Below are positions 25,593 through 34,054 of a stretch of DNA of 64,000 bases, one piece after another (positions within the stretch are counted from its first letter, which is position 1; every line of letters starts with the position of its first letter). The stretch covers positions 124,001 to 188,000 of the forward strand of contig NZ_BIMC01000006.1 of NCBI RefSeq assembly GCF_004000885.1, in the 5' to 3' direction. This DNA is from Paenibacillus glucanolyticus NBRC 15330 (GTDB lineage Bacteria > Bacillota > Bacilli > Paenibacillales > Paenibacillaceae). The notes beneath the pieces were generated by a model. That model saw nothing but the letters and a program-made list of their open reading frames with translations. It was not told the DNA's origin and did no database searches. The translations under genes and the position numbers were made by a program.

Positions 25593-26797
25593 GCAAAATG
25601 ATTGGAAATGTAGGCATGCTGGATTTGACACAGGCAACGGAGGAAAGTGTAAAAAGCATTGAACGGATCGGCAACGTGGGCATCGTCATATACCGGGCAG
25701 AAACGGCGCACCTCCTGACGATGCTGAAGAATGCAGGCAATATCGGCAAAACGCTTGAAATTCCGGCAGGTCACCGTTATTACAACGGGACGCTGCGACT
25801 GAATGAGGAATATTTTAAGCAGCTGGATCACCCGGATCGTGTATTTGTTAATGGCACGGTTATCATCGACAAAGAAGTCTCCTTCGAGGCGTTCCAGAGC
25901 GGTAAGCTTCATCTGGTGGTCAACGGCGAGGTGTATACTCCCCAGCATCTGGCGGGTGTCGTTACCTCAGCGCTTCTTAAAGTTGGAGGAGCCAGCGCGG
26001 AGATTTACGCCTATCAGTATGAGCCCAGATTCGAGTCGGGAAAACTGAAACTGAACAATGCCTATCTGGCCTCCATCACCGACCCCATCAGTCTGGTAAT
26101 GAGCGGAGTGCTGGAGCTGGATAAGGACCTGGATATGGAGCGTTTTGCAGCCGGGATTGACAGTCTTCGTATGAACGGCAAAGCGGTTATTCATGAGAGC
26201 CAATCCCCATATTTCTATGATAAAGCGAAGGCGATCAATGGTTCCTTGGAGGTTATCCCGACAGGCTTCGAATATGTAACCAAGCCATTGAGACTAAACG
26301 CAAGAACCATTCGCCGATTCAACGGCCACAAGTTCTACACCAAACAGCCGATCATTATGGAGGCTGATGTGACTCGTGATGCCTTCAGCCGTGCTATATC
26401 AGAGATACAGTCCACGTCATTCATCATATGCAGCGAGGATATCGAGGATTTGATATGGGAACGCTGCCCGAATCTGAATACCGAAATTTTAAGTTATGAG
26501 CAGTCTTTTATTTTCGTTAGCGGTGAGGAGACTTGGTCGAAGGATCAGCTGTTGGCTTTGGAACAGTCAGCAACCTTTATTGTAGATGGAACATTCATTC
26601 TTGATGACGATGTAACGGAGGACGATATTAAACATTCGATCTCATCGCTGGATCTCTTCGGAGATGTGGTTGTCGGGGAAAAAAGAATTAAAGGCATTTT
26701 GTACCCTTACCTTAGAGTGAACAATGGCAGTATTATAGTGAAGGGGACGGAAGAGGAGCTTGCGGGTATTGGTAATGTCGGAATGTTATCGTTATAA
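25589..26797 (+). CDS. Repeat protein coupled to sigma factor (unknown function)
   Basis: A 402-residue cytoplasmic protein with no signal or membrane span. It opens with MIGNVGMLDL (residues 4-13) and closes with IGNVGMLSL (last nine); another IGNVGI occurs at 27-32. Between are about four copies of a unit: a turn such as FVNGTVIID, VMSGVLELD or IVDGTFILD, a helix (FEAFQSG, MERFAAGIDSL, DDIKHSISSL), then a strand such as LRMNGKAVI or LFGDVVVGE, at roughly residues 86, 167, 255 and 329. The strand-turn periodicity recalls polymer-forming beta-solenoids such as bactofilins, but I cannot assign the family. Start overlaps the sigma stop by four bases. Confidence 0.82.
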   Translation: MSKMIGNVGMLDLTQATEESVKSIERIGNVGIVIYRAETAHLLTMLKNAGNIGKTLEIPAGHRYYNGTLRLNEEYFKQLDHPDRVFVNGTVIIDKEVSFEAFQSGKLHLVVNGEVYTPQHLAGVVTSALLKVGGASAEIYAYQYEPRFESGKLKLNNAYLASITDPISLVMSGVLELDKDLDMERFAAGIDSLRMNGKAVIHESQSPYFYDKAKAINGSLEVIPTGFEYVTKPLRLNARTIRRFNGHKFYTKQPIIMEADVTRDAFSRAISEIQSTSFIICSEDIEDLIWERCPNLNTEILSYEQSFIFVSGEETWSKDQLLALEQSATFIVDGTFILDDDVTEDDIKHSISSLDLFGDVVVGEKRIKGILYPYLRVNNGSIIVKGTEEELAGIGNVGMLSL

Positions 26798-26815
26798 AGA
26801 GAAGAGGAATGAACC

Positions 26816-27013
26816 ATGAATATTAATAATGAAGATATTGCCAAGCAGCATATTCTCGACCTCCGTCAGGAAGTGGAACGATGCCAGCTGGCAACAAAAT
26901 GGAGTCTTACACGCAAGACGACAGACCACGCAACAGTGGCTGCGCGTAAAGCCGATGGAAAATGGAAGTCACTACTGGAAACCATCATCATGATGGGAAG
27001 AAGAATGCTCTAA
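26816..27013 (+). CDS. Small hypothetical protein (65 aa)
   Basis: A 65-residue basic, hydrophilic protein (MNINNEDIAKQHILDLRQEV then RCQLATKWSLTRK) following the repeat protein by 18 bases, with GAGGAA upstream of the ATG. It could be the third member of the sigma-factor operon. The N-terminal half looks helical. No family is recognised and it could be fortuitous, although position and ribosome site favour a real gene. Confidence 0.45.
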   Translation: MNINNEDIAKQHILDLRQEVERCQLATKWSLTRKTTDHATVAARKADGKWKSLLETIIMMGRRML

Positions 27014-27157
27014 TCCGGTGTAACCGGTTGAGCAGGAAACCTATGTATACGGATAATCGTCGATGCGATGCGTGTCGGCGATTTTTGATTGCGAGGCAAA
27101 CGGATCCTTTTGCAAAAAAAGTGAGTTCGAGCAGCTGTCCAGAGGCAGCTGTTTATT

Positions 27158-27544
27158 ATGGTTACCTATTTACGTGTTCTTTCGGTATTCATCGTTAATA
27201 TTTTGCTGTTTGCCGCTTTATCCATGATCCTGCCCGTGTGGCTGTTTGTAGCACTGTTCCTGCTTCGGGGCGGAGGTGTGACCATGCTGTCCAATCTGCT
27301 GGACAGTCTGCTGATGTCTGCGTTTCATGAACAGGAGCGGAATCTGTATGCCGGCATGAGATCGGTATTCCGGAGTTTAGGATCGTCCGGGGCAACGCTG
27401 GTTTCCGGCCTGATCCTGGCCCGGCAGGATTACCGGCTCCCCTTCCTGGCCACAGCCGGGGTGCTGCTGCTCTGCGGTCTGTATTACGTGTGGTGGATTC
27501 GTCCGGTCCTATCCAAGAGATTAAGCAGCAGTATGGAGCCGTGA
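27158..27544 (+). pseudogene. C-terminal remnant of an MFS transporter
   Basis: A 128-residue frame encoding about four hydrophobic spans (VLSVFIVNILLFAALSMILP, then WLFVALFLLRGGG, TLVSGLILARQDY, FLATAGVLLLCGLYYVWW). The loop EQERNLYAGMRSVFRSLGSS resembles the second-half cytoplasmic loop of MFS exporters, so this is the last third of a roughly 400-residue transporter. Nothing matching the N-terminal two thirds occurs upstream, where the sigma operon lies, and there is no good ribosome site. Probably a leftover from a deletion. Confidence 0.6.
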
Positions 27545-27695
27545 ATAAGAAGAGGCTGTCTAAAGGGTCGAATTGACCTTTTCAGGCGGCCTTTTTACGC
27601 TTACAGGGTTATTCCCGATATTCACATAGAAGTCCGGTGTTATGCTGATCGGCTGCCGTGTTCCTATTTTGTTCCGCAGAAAGTCTCCAAATATA

Positions 27696-27725
27696 TTGAC
27701 ATCAAAAATTGGTACATGTTTAAAT
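27696..27725 (+). promoter_or_regulatory. htpG: htpG promoter
   Basis: TTGACA at 27696-27701 and TTAAAT at 27720-27725 (18-bp spacer), directly upstream of the CIRCE element. Confidence 0.65.
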
Positions 27726-27735
27726 AGAAGAAGTG

Positions 27736-27762
27736 TTAGCACTCTTCTGACTAGAGTGCTAA
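27736..27762 (+). promoter_or_regulatory. CIRCE operator (HrcA binding site)
   Basis: TTAGCACTC (27736-27744), nine-base spacer, GAGTGCTAA (27754-27762): exact match to the CIRCE consensus. It lies between promoter and htpG start, so HrcA repression with heat induction is expected. Confidence 0.95.
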
Positions 27763-27798
27763 ATGAAACCTCGTTCAGATTGGAAGGGAGATTTTTTC

Positions 27799-29676
27799 AT
27801 GGCGAAAAAACAGTTTAAAGCTGAGTCCAAACGGCTGCTCGAGATGATGATCAATTCCATCTATACGCAGCGTGAAATTTTTCTGCGTGAGCTGATTTCA
27901 AATGCCAGCGACGCGATTGACAAGATTTATTATAAAGCTCTGACCGACGACAACTTGACCTTTAACAAAGAAGATTACTACGTTAAGATTACCGCAGATA
28001 AAGCAAGCCGCACACTGACCATTACCGATACAGGGATCGGAATGACGAAGGAAGACCTGGAGAACAACCTCGGCGTCATCGCGAAGAGCGGATCCCTTGC
28101 GTTCAAGAGCGAGAATGAAGCGAAGGACGGCCACAACATCATTGGCCAATTCGGTGTCGGCTTCTATTCCGCGTTCATGGTTGCTGATGTGGTTACCGTG
28201 ACAAGCCGAGCCCTCGGCAGCGACGAAGCGTTCAAGTGGGAATCCGAAGGTGCGGAAGGGTATACCCTAACACCGGCTGAGAAGGAATCCATCGGAACCG
28301 AGATCGTGCTGAAGATCAAAGAGAATACGGAAGACGATCAGTATGATGAATATTTGGAAGAATACCGCCTGAGAGCCATCGTTAAGAAGTACTCCGACTT
28401 CATCCGCTATCCGATCAAGATGGACGTGAAAACGCAGCGTCCTAAGGAGGATGCCGAGAACGAGTTCGAGGAAGTTCAGGAAGAGCAGACCATCAACAGC
28501 ATGGTGCCGATCTGGCGCAAGAACAAGGGCGAGCTGACGGACGCCGATTATGAGAATTTCTACAACGAGAAGCGTTACGGCTTCGATAAACCGCTGAAGC
28601 ACATCCATGTCAAAGCGGACGGTGCCGTTGTATACAATGCGATTTTGTTTATTCCCGAGAATACGCCTTTCGATTATTACACCAAGGAATACGAGAAGGG
28701 GCTTGAGCTCTATTCCAATGGTGTCCTGATCATGGACAAGTGCGGCGACCTGCTGCCGGATTATTTCAGCTTCGTGAAGGGGATGGTCGATTCGGAGGAT
28801 CTATCTCTGAACATCTCCCGCGAGATGCTCCAGCATGATCGTCAGCTGACACTGATTGCGAAGAACATCAAGAACAAGGTGAAGGGCGCGCTGCAAAGCA
28901 TGCTGAAAGACGAGAGAGAGAATTATGAGAAATTCTTTGAATCTTTTGGCAGAGGCTTGAAATTCGGCGTCTACAATGACTACGGCATGAACAAGGAAGA
29001 TCTTCAGGATCTGCTGCTGTTCACGTCTTCCCAAGAGAAGAAGCTGGTCTCGCTGGATGAGTATGTATCGAGAATGCCGGAGGATCAAAAATATATCTAT
29101 TATGCGTCCGGCGATTCCATTGACCGGATCGAGAAGCTTCCGCAGACGGAAATGGTGCTGGATAAAGGCTATGAAATTCTGTACTTCACCGACGATGTGG
29201 ATGAGTTTGCCATCAAGATGCTCATGAAATACAAGGAGAAGGAATTCAAATCGGTATCGAGCGGGGATCTTGGCATTGATTCAGAGGCCGACAAGCAAGA
29301 GAACGAAGCTGAAGAAAGCGACAACAAGGAGCTCTTTGAAGCCATGGGCGGCCTCTTGGCTGGCAAGGTGAAATCCGTTAAAGCCTCCAAACGCCTGAAA
29401 TCCCATCCGGTATGCCTGTCCACAGAGGGCGATGTATCCATTGAGATGGAGAAAATATTGAAGGCAATGCCGAACGGACAGGATATCCAGGCAGACAAGG
29501 TGCTGGAGATCAACACAAACCACGAGGTGTTTACATCCCTGAAAGCACTGCAGGGGGATCAGGACAAGCTGAAGCTGTACACGAATCTGCTCTATAATCA
29601 GGCGCTGCTGATCGAAGGCTTGCCGATTGCCGATCCGGTGGAATTCACGAATGACATTTGCAAAATCATGGTGTAA
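27799..29676 (+). CDS. htpG: Hsp90-family chaperone HtpG
   Basis: A 625-residue cytosolic Hsp90 chaperone, full length. The GHKL ATPase motifs are intact: [32 protein letters not shown], and [15 protein letters not shown] lid region. The middle domain includes [14 protein letters not shown] with the conserved catalytic-loop Arg; the C-terminal dimerisation domain follows an acidic linker ([14 protein letters not shown]). The ATG at 27799 has AAGGGAG upstream; the frame opens at 27763 directly against the CIRCE repeat, which is not a start. Control by CIRCE is notable because in Bacillus subtilis htpG lies outside the HrcA regulon. A strong terminator follows. Confidence 0.97.
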   Translation: MAKKQFKAESKRLLEMMINSIYTQREIFLRELISNASDAIDKIYYKALTDDNLTFNKEDYYVKITADKASRTLTITDTGIGMTKEDLENNLGVIAKSGSLAFKSENEAKDGHNIIGQFGVGFYSAFMVADVVTVTSRALGSDEAFKWESEGAEGYTLTPAEKESIGTEIVLKIKENTEDDQYDEYLEEYRLRAIVKKYSDFIRYPIKMDVKTQRPKEDAENEFEEVQEEQTINSMVPIWRKNKGELTDADYENFYNEKRYGFDKPLKHIHVKADGAVVYNAILFIPENTPFDYYTKEYEKGLELYSNGVLIMDKCGDLLPDYFSFVKGMVDSEDLSLNISREMLQHDRQLTLIAKNIKNKVKGALQSMLKDERENYEKFFESFGRGLKFGVYNDYGMNKEDLQDLLLFTSSQEKKLVSLDEYVSRMPEDQKYIYYASGDSIDRIEKLPQTEMVLDKGYEILYFTDDVDEFAIKMLMKYKEKEFKSVSSGDLGIDSEADKQENEAEESDNKELFEAMGGLLAGKVKSVKASKRLKSHPVCLSTEGDVSIEMEKILKAMPNGQDIQADKVLEINTNHEVFTSLKALQGDQDKLKLYTNLLYNQALLIEGLPIADPVEFTNDICKIMV

Positions 29677-29710
29677 GCAGCGAAAGCGAACGACCATGAG
29701 ATGATAACAG

Positions 29711-29761
29711 ACAAACCCGAGACTCTGGTGTAAGGTGCCAGGGATTCGGGTTTGTTTTTTT
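29711..29761 (+). terminator. htpG terminator
   Basis: Arms ACAAACCCGA (29711-29720) and TCGGGTTTGT (29746-29755) with an inner CTGG/CCAG stem, then T-run. Confidence 0.88.
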
Positions 29762-29797
29762 GACTTGCTCCCGATTGTGCTGTGCAGATCGCTATTG

Positions 29798-30424
29798 TTA
29801 CACCACATCCGCCGCAAGATCCGATAACAATCCGTTCTCAGGTGCCATGCCCAACAGGTCGTAGACCGAGATCGGGAACATCGGAAAACCGACGTAGTAA
29901 GGCGTGATGGCATAAAGCGGATAGAAGAGGACCAGTGATTTATCGGCCAGATAGAAGTCCTGATTCGGGGACACGGTAATCGGGGTGCCCTCCAGTACAG
30001 GAAGGTTGCGTGCCTTGATTTGACGGTTCACCTCGGCCGCCAATACGGCTTGATAATTGGAGTCCGGACGGAACAGGTCGGATAAGGCATAGGATTTTCC
30101 AGTGAATGTGGAGAAGGTAAGTGCTCTTGTCACCGTATAACCGTGGGCCATAGGCTCGGAGTAGGTGTAGTTGGTCAGAACAAGGCTAAGAATGCCGCGC
30201 TCATTCGTTTTAATCTCAAAAGTTCCGGTAGTCTGCGGATGGGTTCCCGTCTGGACCTGCTGCTGGGCATGCTGCATATCCTGGATTTGCTGCAGTATAG
30301 TCCGGTTGATAACGTCCTCCACCTGCCGATTCGCGAGGCCGTATACTTGCGGATAATGAATAACAAGGCCGGGCGCCGTATGCGTGAGGGTATGGATATT
30401 CACCGGTGGTACATATTGAGCCAT
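29798..30424 (-). CDS. DUF3298/DUF4163-type domain protein
   Basis: A 208-residue protein made almost wholly of the DUF4163-DUF3298 pair found in the extracellular part of RsiV anti-sigma factors and in PdaC deacetylases. Diagnostic parts: VIHYPQVYGL with the VEDVINRTILQQIQDM helix, LTNYTYSEPMAHGYTVTRAL with TFSTFTGKSYALSDLF, and the C-terminal FYPLYAITPYYVGFPMFPIS. Such domains bind lysozyme in RsiV. Here no signal peptide or membrane anchor is visible in front, so the protein would be cytoplasmic as annotated. The start ATG at 30424 follows GGAG at a rather long spacing. Confidence 0.8.
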   Translation of the reverse strand: MAQYVPPVNIHTLTHTAPGLVIHYPQVYGLANRQVEDVINRTILQQIQDMQHAQQQVQTGTHPQTTGTFEIKTNERGILSLVLTNYTYSEPMAHGYTVTRALTFSTFTGKSYALSDLFRPDSNYQAVLAAEVNRQIKARNLPVLEGTPITVSPNQDFYLADKSLVLFYPLYAITPYYVGFPMFPISVYDLLGMAPENGLLSDLAADVV

Positions 30425-30522
30425 GCGTACAATCGCTCCAATCTAACATGAGTTATGTTAGCCTATTCGGAAGCGGGTGCGGAGGTTACGGGTACAAGAG
30501 AGAATGAACGGGCGCGGCACCC

Positions 30523-31674
30523 TTAGGTTTTTTCCACGTCTGTAGGCTTGAGCAGTCGTCTCACAAAGATTGTGAAAATCGCCAAGGAAACGACGACAGA
30601 GGCTGCGGTTACGGAGAACAGATACGTATAGCCTATATGCTCGGATACCAGGCCCAGGAGGATGGCGCCTAGTCCGATACCAAGATCGAAAGCCGTCATG
30701 AAAGAGGCGTTGGCTGCACCTCTTCGATGCGCTGGAGCAATGCGGAGCGTGGCTGCTTGAAGTGCAGGCTGGGCCGAGCCGAAGCCGATACCGTACAGGA
30801 TTGCGGCTGTAACCAGTCCAGGTAATCCGCTTGACAAACTTAAGACAACCAGGGCTGCCGCCGTGATAATAAGGGATGGAATGATGATGAATGCTTCTCC
30901 GAAACGGTCTGACAGCTTCCCGGCAAAGGGCCGAATCAGGGTAAGTGCGATTGCATATACGAGGAAAAAAGTTCCCGGATTGACCCGGATGGAATCTGCA
31001 AACAGCGGGAGAAAGGTTGTGATTCCGCCATATGCGACAGCCAGGAAAAAGATTGCAGCCGTGACAGGAAGAACGGATTTCTCGACCAGTTGAATCCGCC
31101 CAGCACTGGGTTTAGCTTCATAAGGAACCCTGGTCATATAGGCCAATATGAGCGCGATGAGGGATAGCCCGGCCGCAATCAGGAACAAGGTCCGAAAGGA
31201 ATATCCACCCACGATATACGTGCCCAGTAAGGGGCCGATCGCCATCGCAACCGTCATTGCCATTCCATACCACCCCATGCCTTCCCCGCGTCGGGAGGCC
31301 GGGATTAAATCCGTAATGACCGTTCCGATGGCGGTTGTCGAGAAAGCCCAACTCGCACCGTGCAGGATTCGCAGCGCAAGCAGCAGCAGGATGCTGCCAA
31401 CCCAATCGTAGAGATACATCGAGAGGACAAACAATAGAAGGCCCCAAATATAAAATATCCTTCTGCCGTACCGGTCCACTAGTCCCCCGACAATCGGGCG
31501 AAAGACAACCGCCGTCAGCGTGAACGCACCGGCCGCCAATCCAACCTGGGATTCCGAGCCGCCCAAGTGCTTGATATAGAGGGGGAGCGTGGGCAGCAGC
31601 AGATAGAAGCCCGTAAACAGAAATAACATCCCGATTGTCATCTGAATGAACGACTTCGTCCATAAACGTTCCAT
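30523..31674 (-). CDS. MFS transporter
   Basis: A 383-residue major facilitator superfamily exporter with 12 spans. The loop 2-3 motif A reads GGLVDRYGRRIFYIWGLLLF and its second-half echo is FAGKLSDRFGEAFIII; motif C-like GMAMTVAMAIGPLLGTYIVG in span 5 marks it as a drug-H+ antiporter type. It has a clean GGAGG site before ATG 31674. It lies 42 bases after the padR gene on the same strand, so the two form a repressor-transporter operon; the substrate is presumably what the PadR protein senses, which is unknown. Confidence 0.9.
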   Translation of the reverse strand: MERLWTKSFIQMTIGMLFLFTGFYLLLPTLPLYIKHLGGSESQVGLAAGAFTLTAVVFRPIVGGLVDRYGRRIFYIWGLLLFVLSMYLYDWVGSILLLLALRILHGASWAFSTTAIGTVITDLIPASRRGEGMGWYGMAMTVAMAIGPLLGTYIVGGYSFRTLFLIAAGLSLIALILAYMTRVPYEAKPSAGRIQLVEKSVLPVTAAIFFLAVAYGGITTFLPLFADSIRVNPGTFFLVYAIALTLIRPFAGKLSDRFGEAFIIIPSLIITAAALVVLSLSSGLPGLVTAAILYGIGFGSAQPALQAATLRIAPAHRRGAANASFMTAFDLGIGLGAILLGLVSEHIGYTYLFSVTAASVVVSLAIFTIFVRRLLKPTDVEKT

Positions 31675-31716
31675 TCCTTATTCCTCCTCATATTGAATTT
31701 CTGCTAAGGCTGACCC

Positions 31717-32262
31717 CTATTCTTCGGTGGATTTAACAGCCTCGATTTCTTGTCTGATCCACTCAATATTCGTTAGCCCCATTTGCCTCCGATGATCCAG
31801 TACTCTCATCAATTGAAGCCGCTGCTTCTCAGGCTCAGGCTTGTAAAACGTGATCTCGGCTTCAAATTCCGTCACATGTTTCAGATTGGTTTCGAGATAA
31901 GTCAAATACTGCTCCAGGCAGGCCAATCGGATTTCCTTCGGAACATACCGGAAATACACCATTTTGAAATGGAAATGGTGCTCCGTATCCATGTTGAATT
32001 CCAGCGGCTTCTCCATGAGCTCCAGGAATTTTTGCTGCCCGGCATCGGTGATCTGATAGATTTTTCGGGGGCGCTTCCCTCCGCCGGTTTCGTCGAGCTT
32101 AAGATGGATCCATCCGTTATCCACCATGCGGGAGAGCAGAGGGTACAGCGTGCCGGAACTGATCTGGCGGTAGGGTCCGCCCGCATTTTTAAGAATTTCC
32201 TGAAGCATGTATCCGTGCTTATCACCTGTCACCAATTCACCTAATACAAAAAGCTCATACAT
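31717..32262 (-). CDS. PadR-family transcriptional regulator
   Basis: A 181-residue repressor. The winged helix covers residues 1-85 (MYELFVLGELVTGDKHGYML, ISSGTLYPLLSRMVDNGWI and the wing with GGGKRPRKIYQIT), followed by a helical C-terminal domain (about 95 residues, subfamily 2 type with VIR_A4 region) for dimerisation and ligand binding. A GGAGG site precedes the ATG. Two ATATCGTTACGA-type dyads sit just upstream (32281-32316), consistent with autoregulation. It is first in an operon with the MFS exporter. Confidence 0.92.
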   Translation of the reverse strand: MYELFVLGELVTGDKHGYMLQEILKNAGGPYRQISSGTLYPLLSRMVDNGWIHLKLDETGGGKRPRKIYQITDAGQQKFLELMEKPLEFNMDTEHHFHFKMVYFRYVPKEIRLACLEQYLTYLETNLKHVTEFEAEITFYKPEPEKQRLQLMRVLDHRRQMGLTNIEWIRQEIEAVKSTEE

Positions 32263-32280
32263 CTGAGTTCCTCCAATTAT

Positions 32281-32317
32281 ATATCGTTACGACATAAATA
32301 TATATCGTAACGATATA
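32281..32317 (-). promoter_or_regulatory. PadR operator dyads
   Basis: ATATCGTTACGAC at 32281-32293 and a near-perfect palindrome ATATCGTAACGATAT at 32302-32316, 20 bp apart centre to centre, upstream of padR. Two helical turns of spacing would place two dimers on one face of the DNA. Confidence 0.65.
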
Positions 32318-32464
32318 TAAAGCAATACTTGGAAGAAAAAAATTTTTTGAATATCTGCTCTTGAAACAGCAGATAAAGCCGCTCCCTTCGGGACCGGCTT
32401 TATCCATTCTCCATTCCCTCCCTATGCCAAGATGGAGTCCATCTCGCATGTAAGGGGGCTGCGT

Positions 32465-32851
32465 TTACAGTCCGCCCGCATTTTTCTCATGGCTGTCATC
32501 CCTTTGCCGGTTTACACGGCCGATATAATCCAAATGCTGAAATCCCCAGGTGCACATGTCTGCCAGAACGCTGTCCAAGGTTTTCCCATGGTCGGAGATG
32601 GAGTACTCCACCTTGGGCGGAATCTCCTGATATACCTTGCGTACAATGAGCCCATCCTGTTCCAGTTCACGAAGCTGATTCGTAAGCATGCCTTGGGTAA
32701 CGCCTGGAAGCATACGCCTGAGCTCTCCGAACCGCTTGGTTCCGTCCTGCAGCAGTATAAACAGAATCAGCGGCTTCCACTTGCCGCCTATTAATTGCAG
32801 CGTGGTCAGTATGCCTTTGGTTTTAAACTCCTCATGACTCGTTGTTCTCAT
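32465..32851 (-). CDS. HxlR-family transcriptional regulator
   Basis: A 128-residue winged-helix regulator of the HxlR/MarR-like group. Family hallmarks: [60 protein letters not shown] and [12 protein letters not shown]. The N-terminal Cys used by YodB/CatR for quinone sensing is absent, so this one should sense differently. ATG 32851 has GGGAGA upstream; the frame opens at 32887. It is divergent from an NAD(P)H oxidoreductase gene, the classic HxlR-target arrangement. Confidence 0.9.
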   Translation of the reverse strand: MRTTSHEEFKTKGILTTLQLIGGKWKPLILFILLQDGTKRFGELRRMLPGVTQGMLTNQLRELEQDGLIVRKVYQEIPPKVEYSISDHGKTLDSVLADMCTWGFQHLDYIGRVNRQRDDSHEKNAGGL

Positions 32852-32957
32852 ATTCTCATCTCCCAGCGGAAGTCCGTATTTGATCATTGGATAGGCTTGA
32901 TGGTTGATACTTTAGCATAGTATCCGGTTTAAACCCAGTACTATTCTTTATCATACT

Positions 32958-32977
32958 TAGTACGTTTTTTCGTACTA
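32958..32977. promoter_or_regulatory. HxlR-type operator dyad
   Basis: TAGTACG, six T, CGTACTA: 7-bp perfect arms in the hxlR/oxidoreductase intergenic region, with further GTAC half sites nearby (32938-32942 and 32994-32997). GTAC-containing dyads are typical of this regulator family. Confidence 0.65.
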
Positions 32978-33100
32978 TGCATGGCATGAATATGTACGAT
33001 GAACCGGACTAAGTACATAAAAAGAGCGTACTTTTCAAAGCTGCCAATCCGAAACATAATGGGGGTGTCAAACAAACCAAACCGGACAGGAGAACTGATT

Positions 33101-33649
33101 ATGAAAATTATGGTGATTGTGGCTCATCCGAATCTAGAGAACTCGCGTGCCAATCGCGCCTTGATGCAGCAAGCCAAGCAGAATACAAATGGAAATGTAG
33201 ATATTCGGGATCTTTATAAGGAGTATCCGGACTGGAATATTGATATCGAGCGGGAGCAGCAGCTTATTCTCCAGTATGATCGGGTGGTGTTCCAATTTCC
33301 GTTTTACTGGTACAGCTGCCCGCCCCTGCTGAAGAAATGGTTCGATGACGTGCTCACCTTCGGGTGGGCGTTCGGACCGGAAGGCAACAGTCTGAGGGGG
33401 AAGGAATTTATGCTGGCGACCACGGCGGCAGGCTTGGAACAAGGGTATCGTGCAGGTGGCGACAATTGGTATACCGCCAGTGAACTGCTGCGTCCGATTC
33501 AAGCCACGTTGAACCGGTGCAAAGTGAATTATCTGCCTGCATTCGTGGCGTATAACGTCGATCGGATAAGTGACGAAGTACTTCAGGCAGAGGCTCACAG
33601 GTATGCGGACCAGTTACTTGCACCGGCCATTGTGGAGAGTCGATATTAA
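33101..33649 (+). CDS. NAD(P)H-dependent oxidoreductase (flavodoxin-2/YwrO-like)
   Basis: A 182-residue flavoprotein of the KefF/YwrO/MdaB group that reduces quinones and nitro-compounds by two-electron transfer. The FMN/FAD loop begins MKIMVIVAHPNLENSRANRA; VVFQFPFYWYSCPPLLKKWF, then DDVLTFGWAFG, is the most conserved stretch of the family, and FMLATTAAG with Tyr/Gly-rich YRAGGDNW lines the isoalloxazine. ATG 33101 follows AGGAG; the frame reaches back to 32999 through the regulatory region. It is probably repressed by the divergent HxlR protein and induced by electrophiles or quinones (inference). Confidence 0.92.
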   Translation: MKIMVIVAHPNLENSRANRALMQQAKQNTNGNVDIRDLYKEYPDWNIDIEREQQLILQYDRVVFQFPFYWYSCPPLLKKWFDDVLTFGWAFGPEGNSLRGKEFMLATTAAGLEQGYRAGGDNWYTASELLRPIQATLNRCKVNYLPAFVAYNVDRISDEVLQAEAHRYADQLLAPAIVESRY

Positions 33650-33825
33650 GACACGCGTGAACAATAACGGATAGAACATGGGCTCTTGCCAACTCAAACG
33701 ATGAAGGGCATGATAGAGTCACAGGATATGATCTGAAGCAATGCCTATGCGTTTTTGGAGCAGTCCATACGGTTTGGGATCGAAATTCCTGGCACACACT
33801 TACAGCGCTTTCAGGAGGGTCCATC

Positions 33826-34038
33826 ATGACGATTGATGAGGCCATTCATTTGGAGTCCTATGATGAGCAGTGGGCGGAATGGTTTATCGATGAACAGCAG
33901 GCGTTAGTCAGCGAGATCAAACGAAGGATCGTTTCACAAGGGGCCCGGAGCCTGCTCCAATATTCCGACGAGAAGAATGCGTTTGTTGAGCAGCTTCTTG
34001 TCAGGGCTGAAAGATGGATGAACGGGAGAACAAGCTGA
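33826..34038 (+). pseudogene. GrpB-family remnant with internal deletion
   Basis: A 70-residue frame with a good AGGAGGG site. Its first half (LESYDEQWAEWFIDEQQALV) matches the N-terminus of the GrpB/UPF0157 nucleotidyltransferase-like family and its last part (YSDEKNAFVEQLLVRAERW) the C-terminus, but the central 100 residues with the HVGSTAVPG active-site region are gone. It therefore looks like an in-frame deletion derivative of a roughly 170-residue gene. It may still be translated but cannot be catalytic. Confidence 0.6.
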
Positions 34039-34054
34039 AGAAGCACCCGCCGTC

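Noticed and set aside
29798..30424. RsiV-type anti-sigma factor
   Set aside because: Only the extracellular-type domain is present, with no membrane span, cytoplasmic anti-sigma part or adjacent sigma gene.
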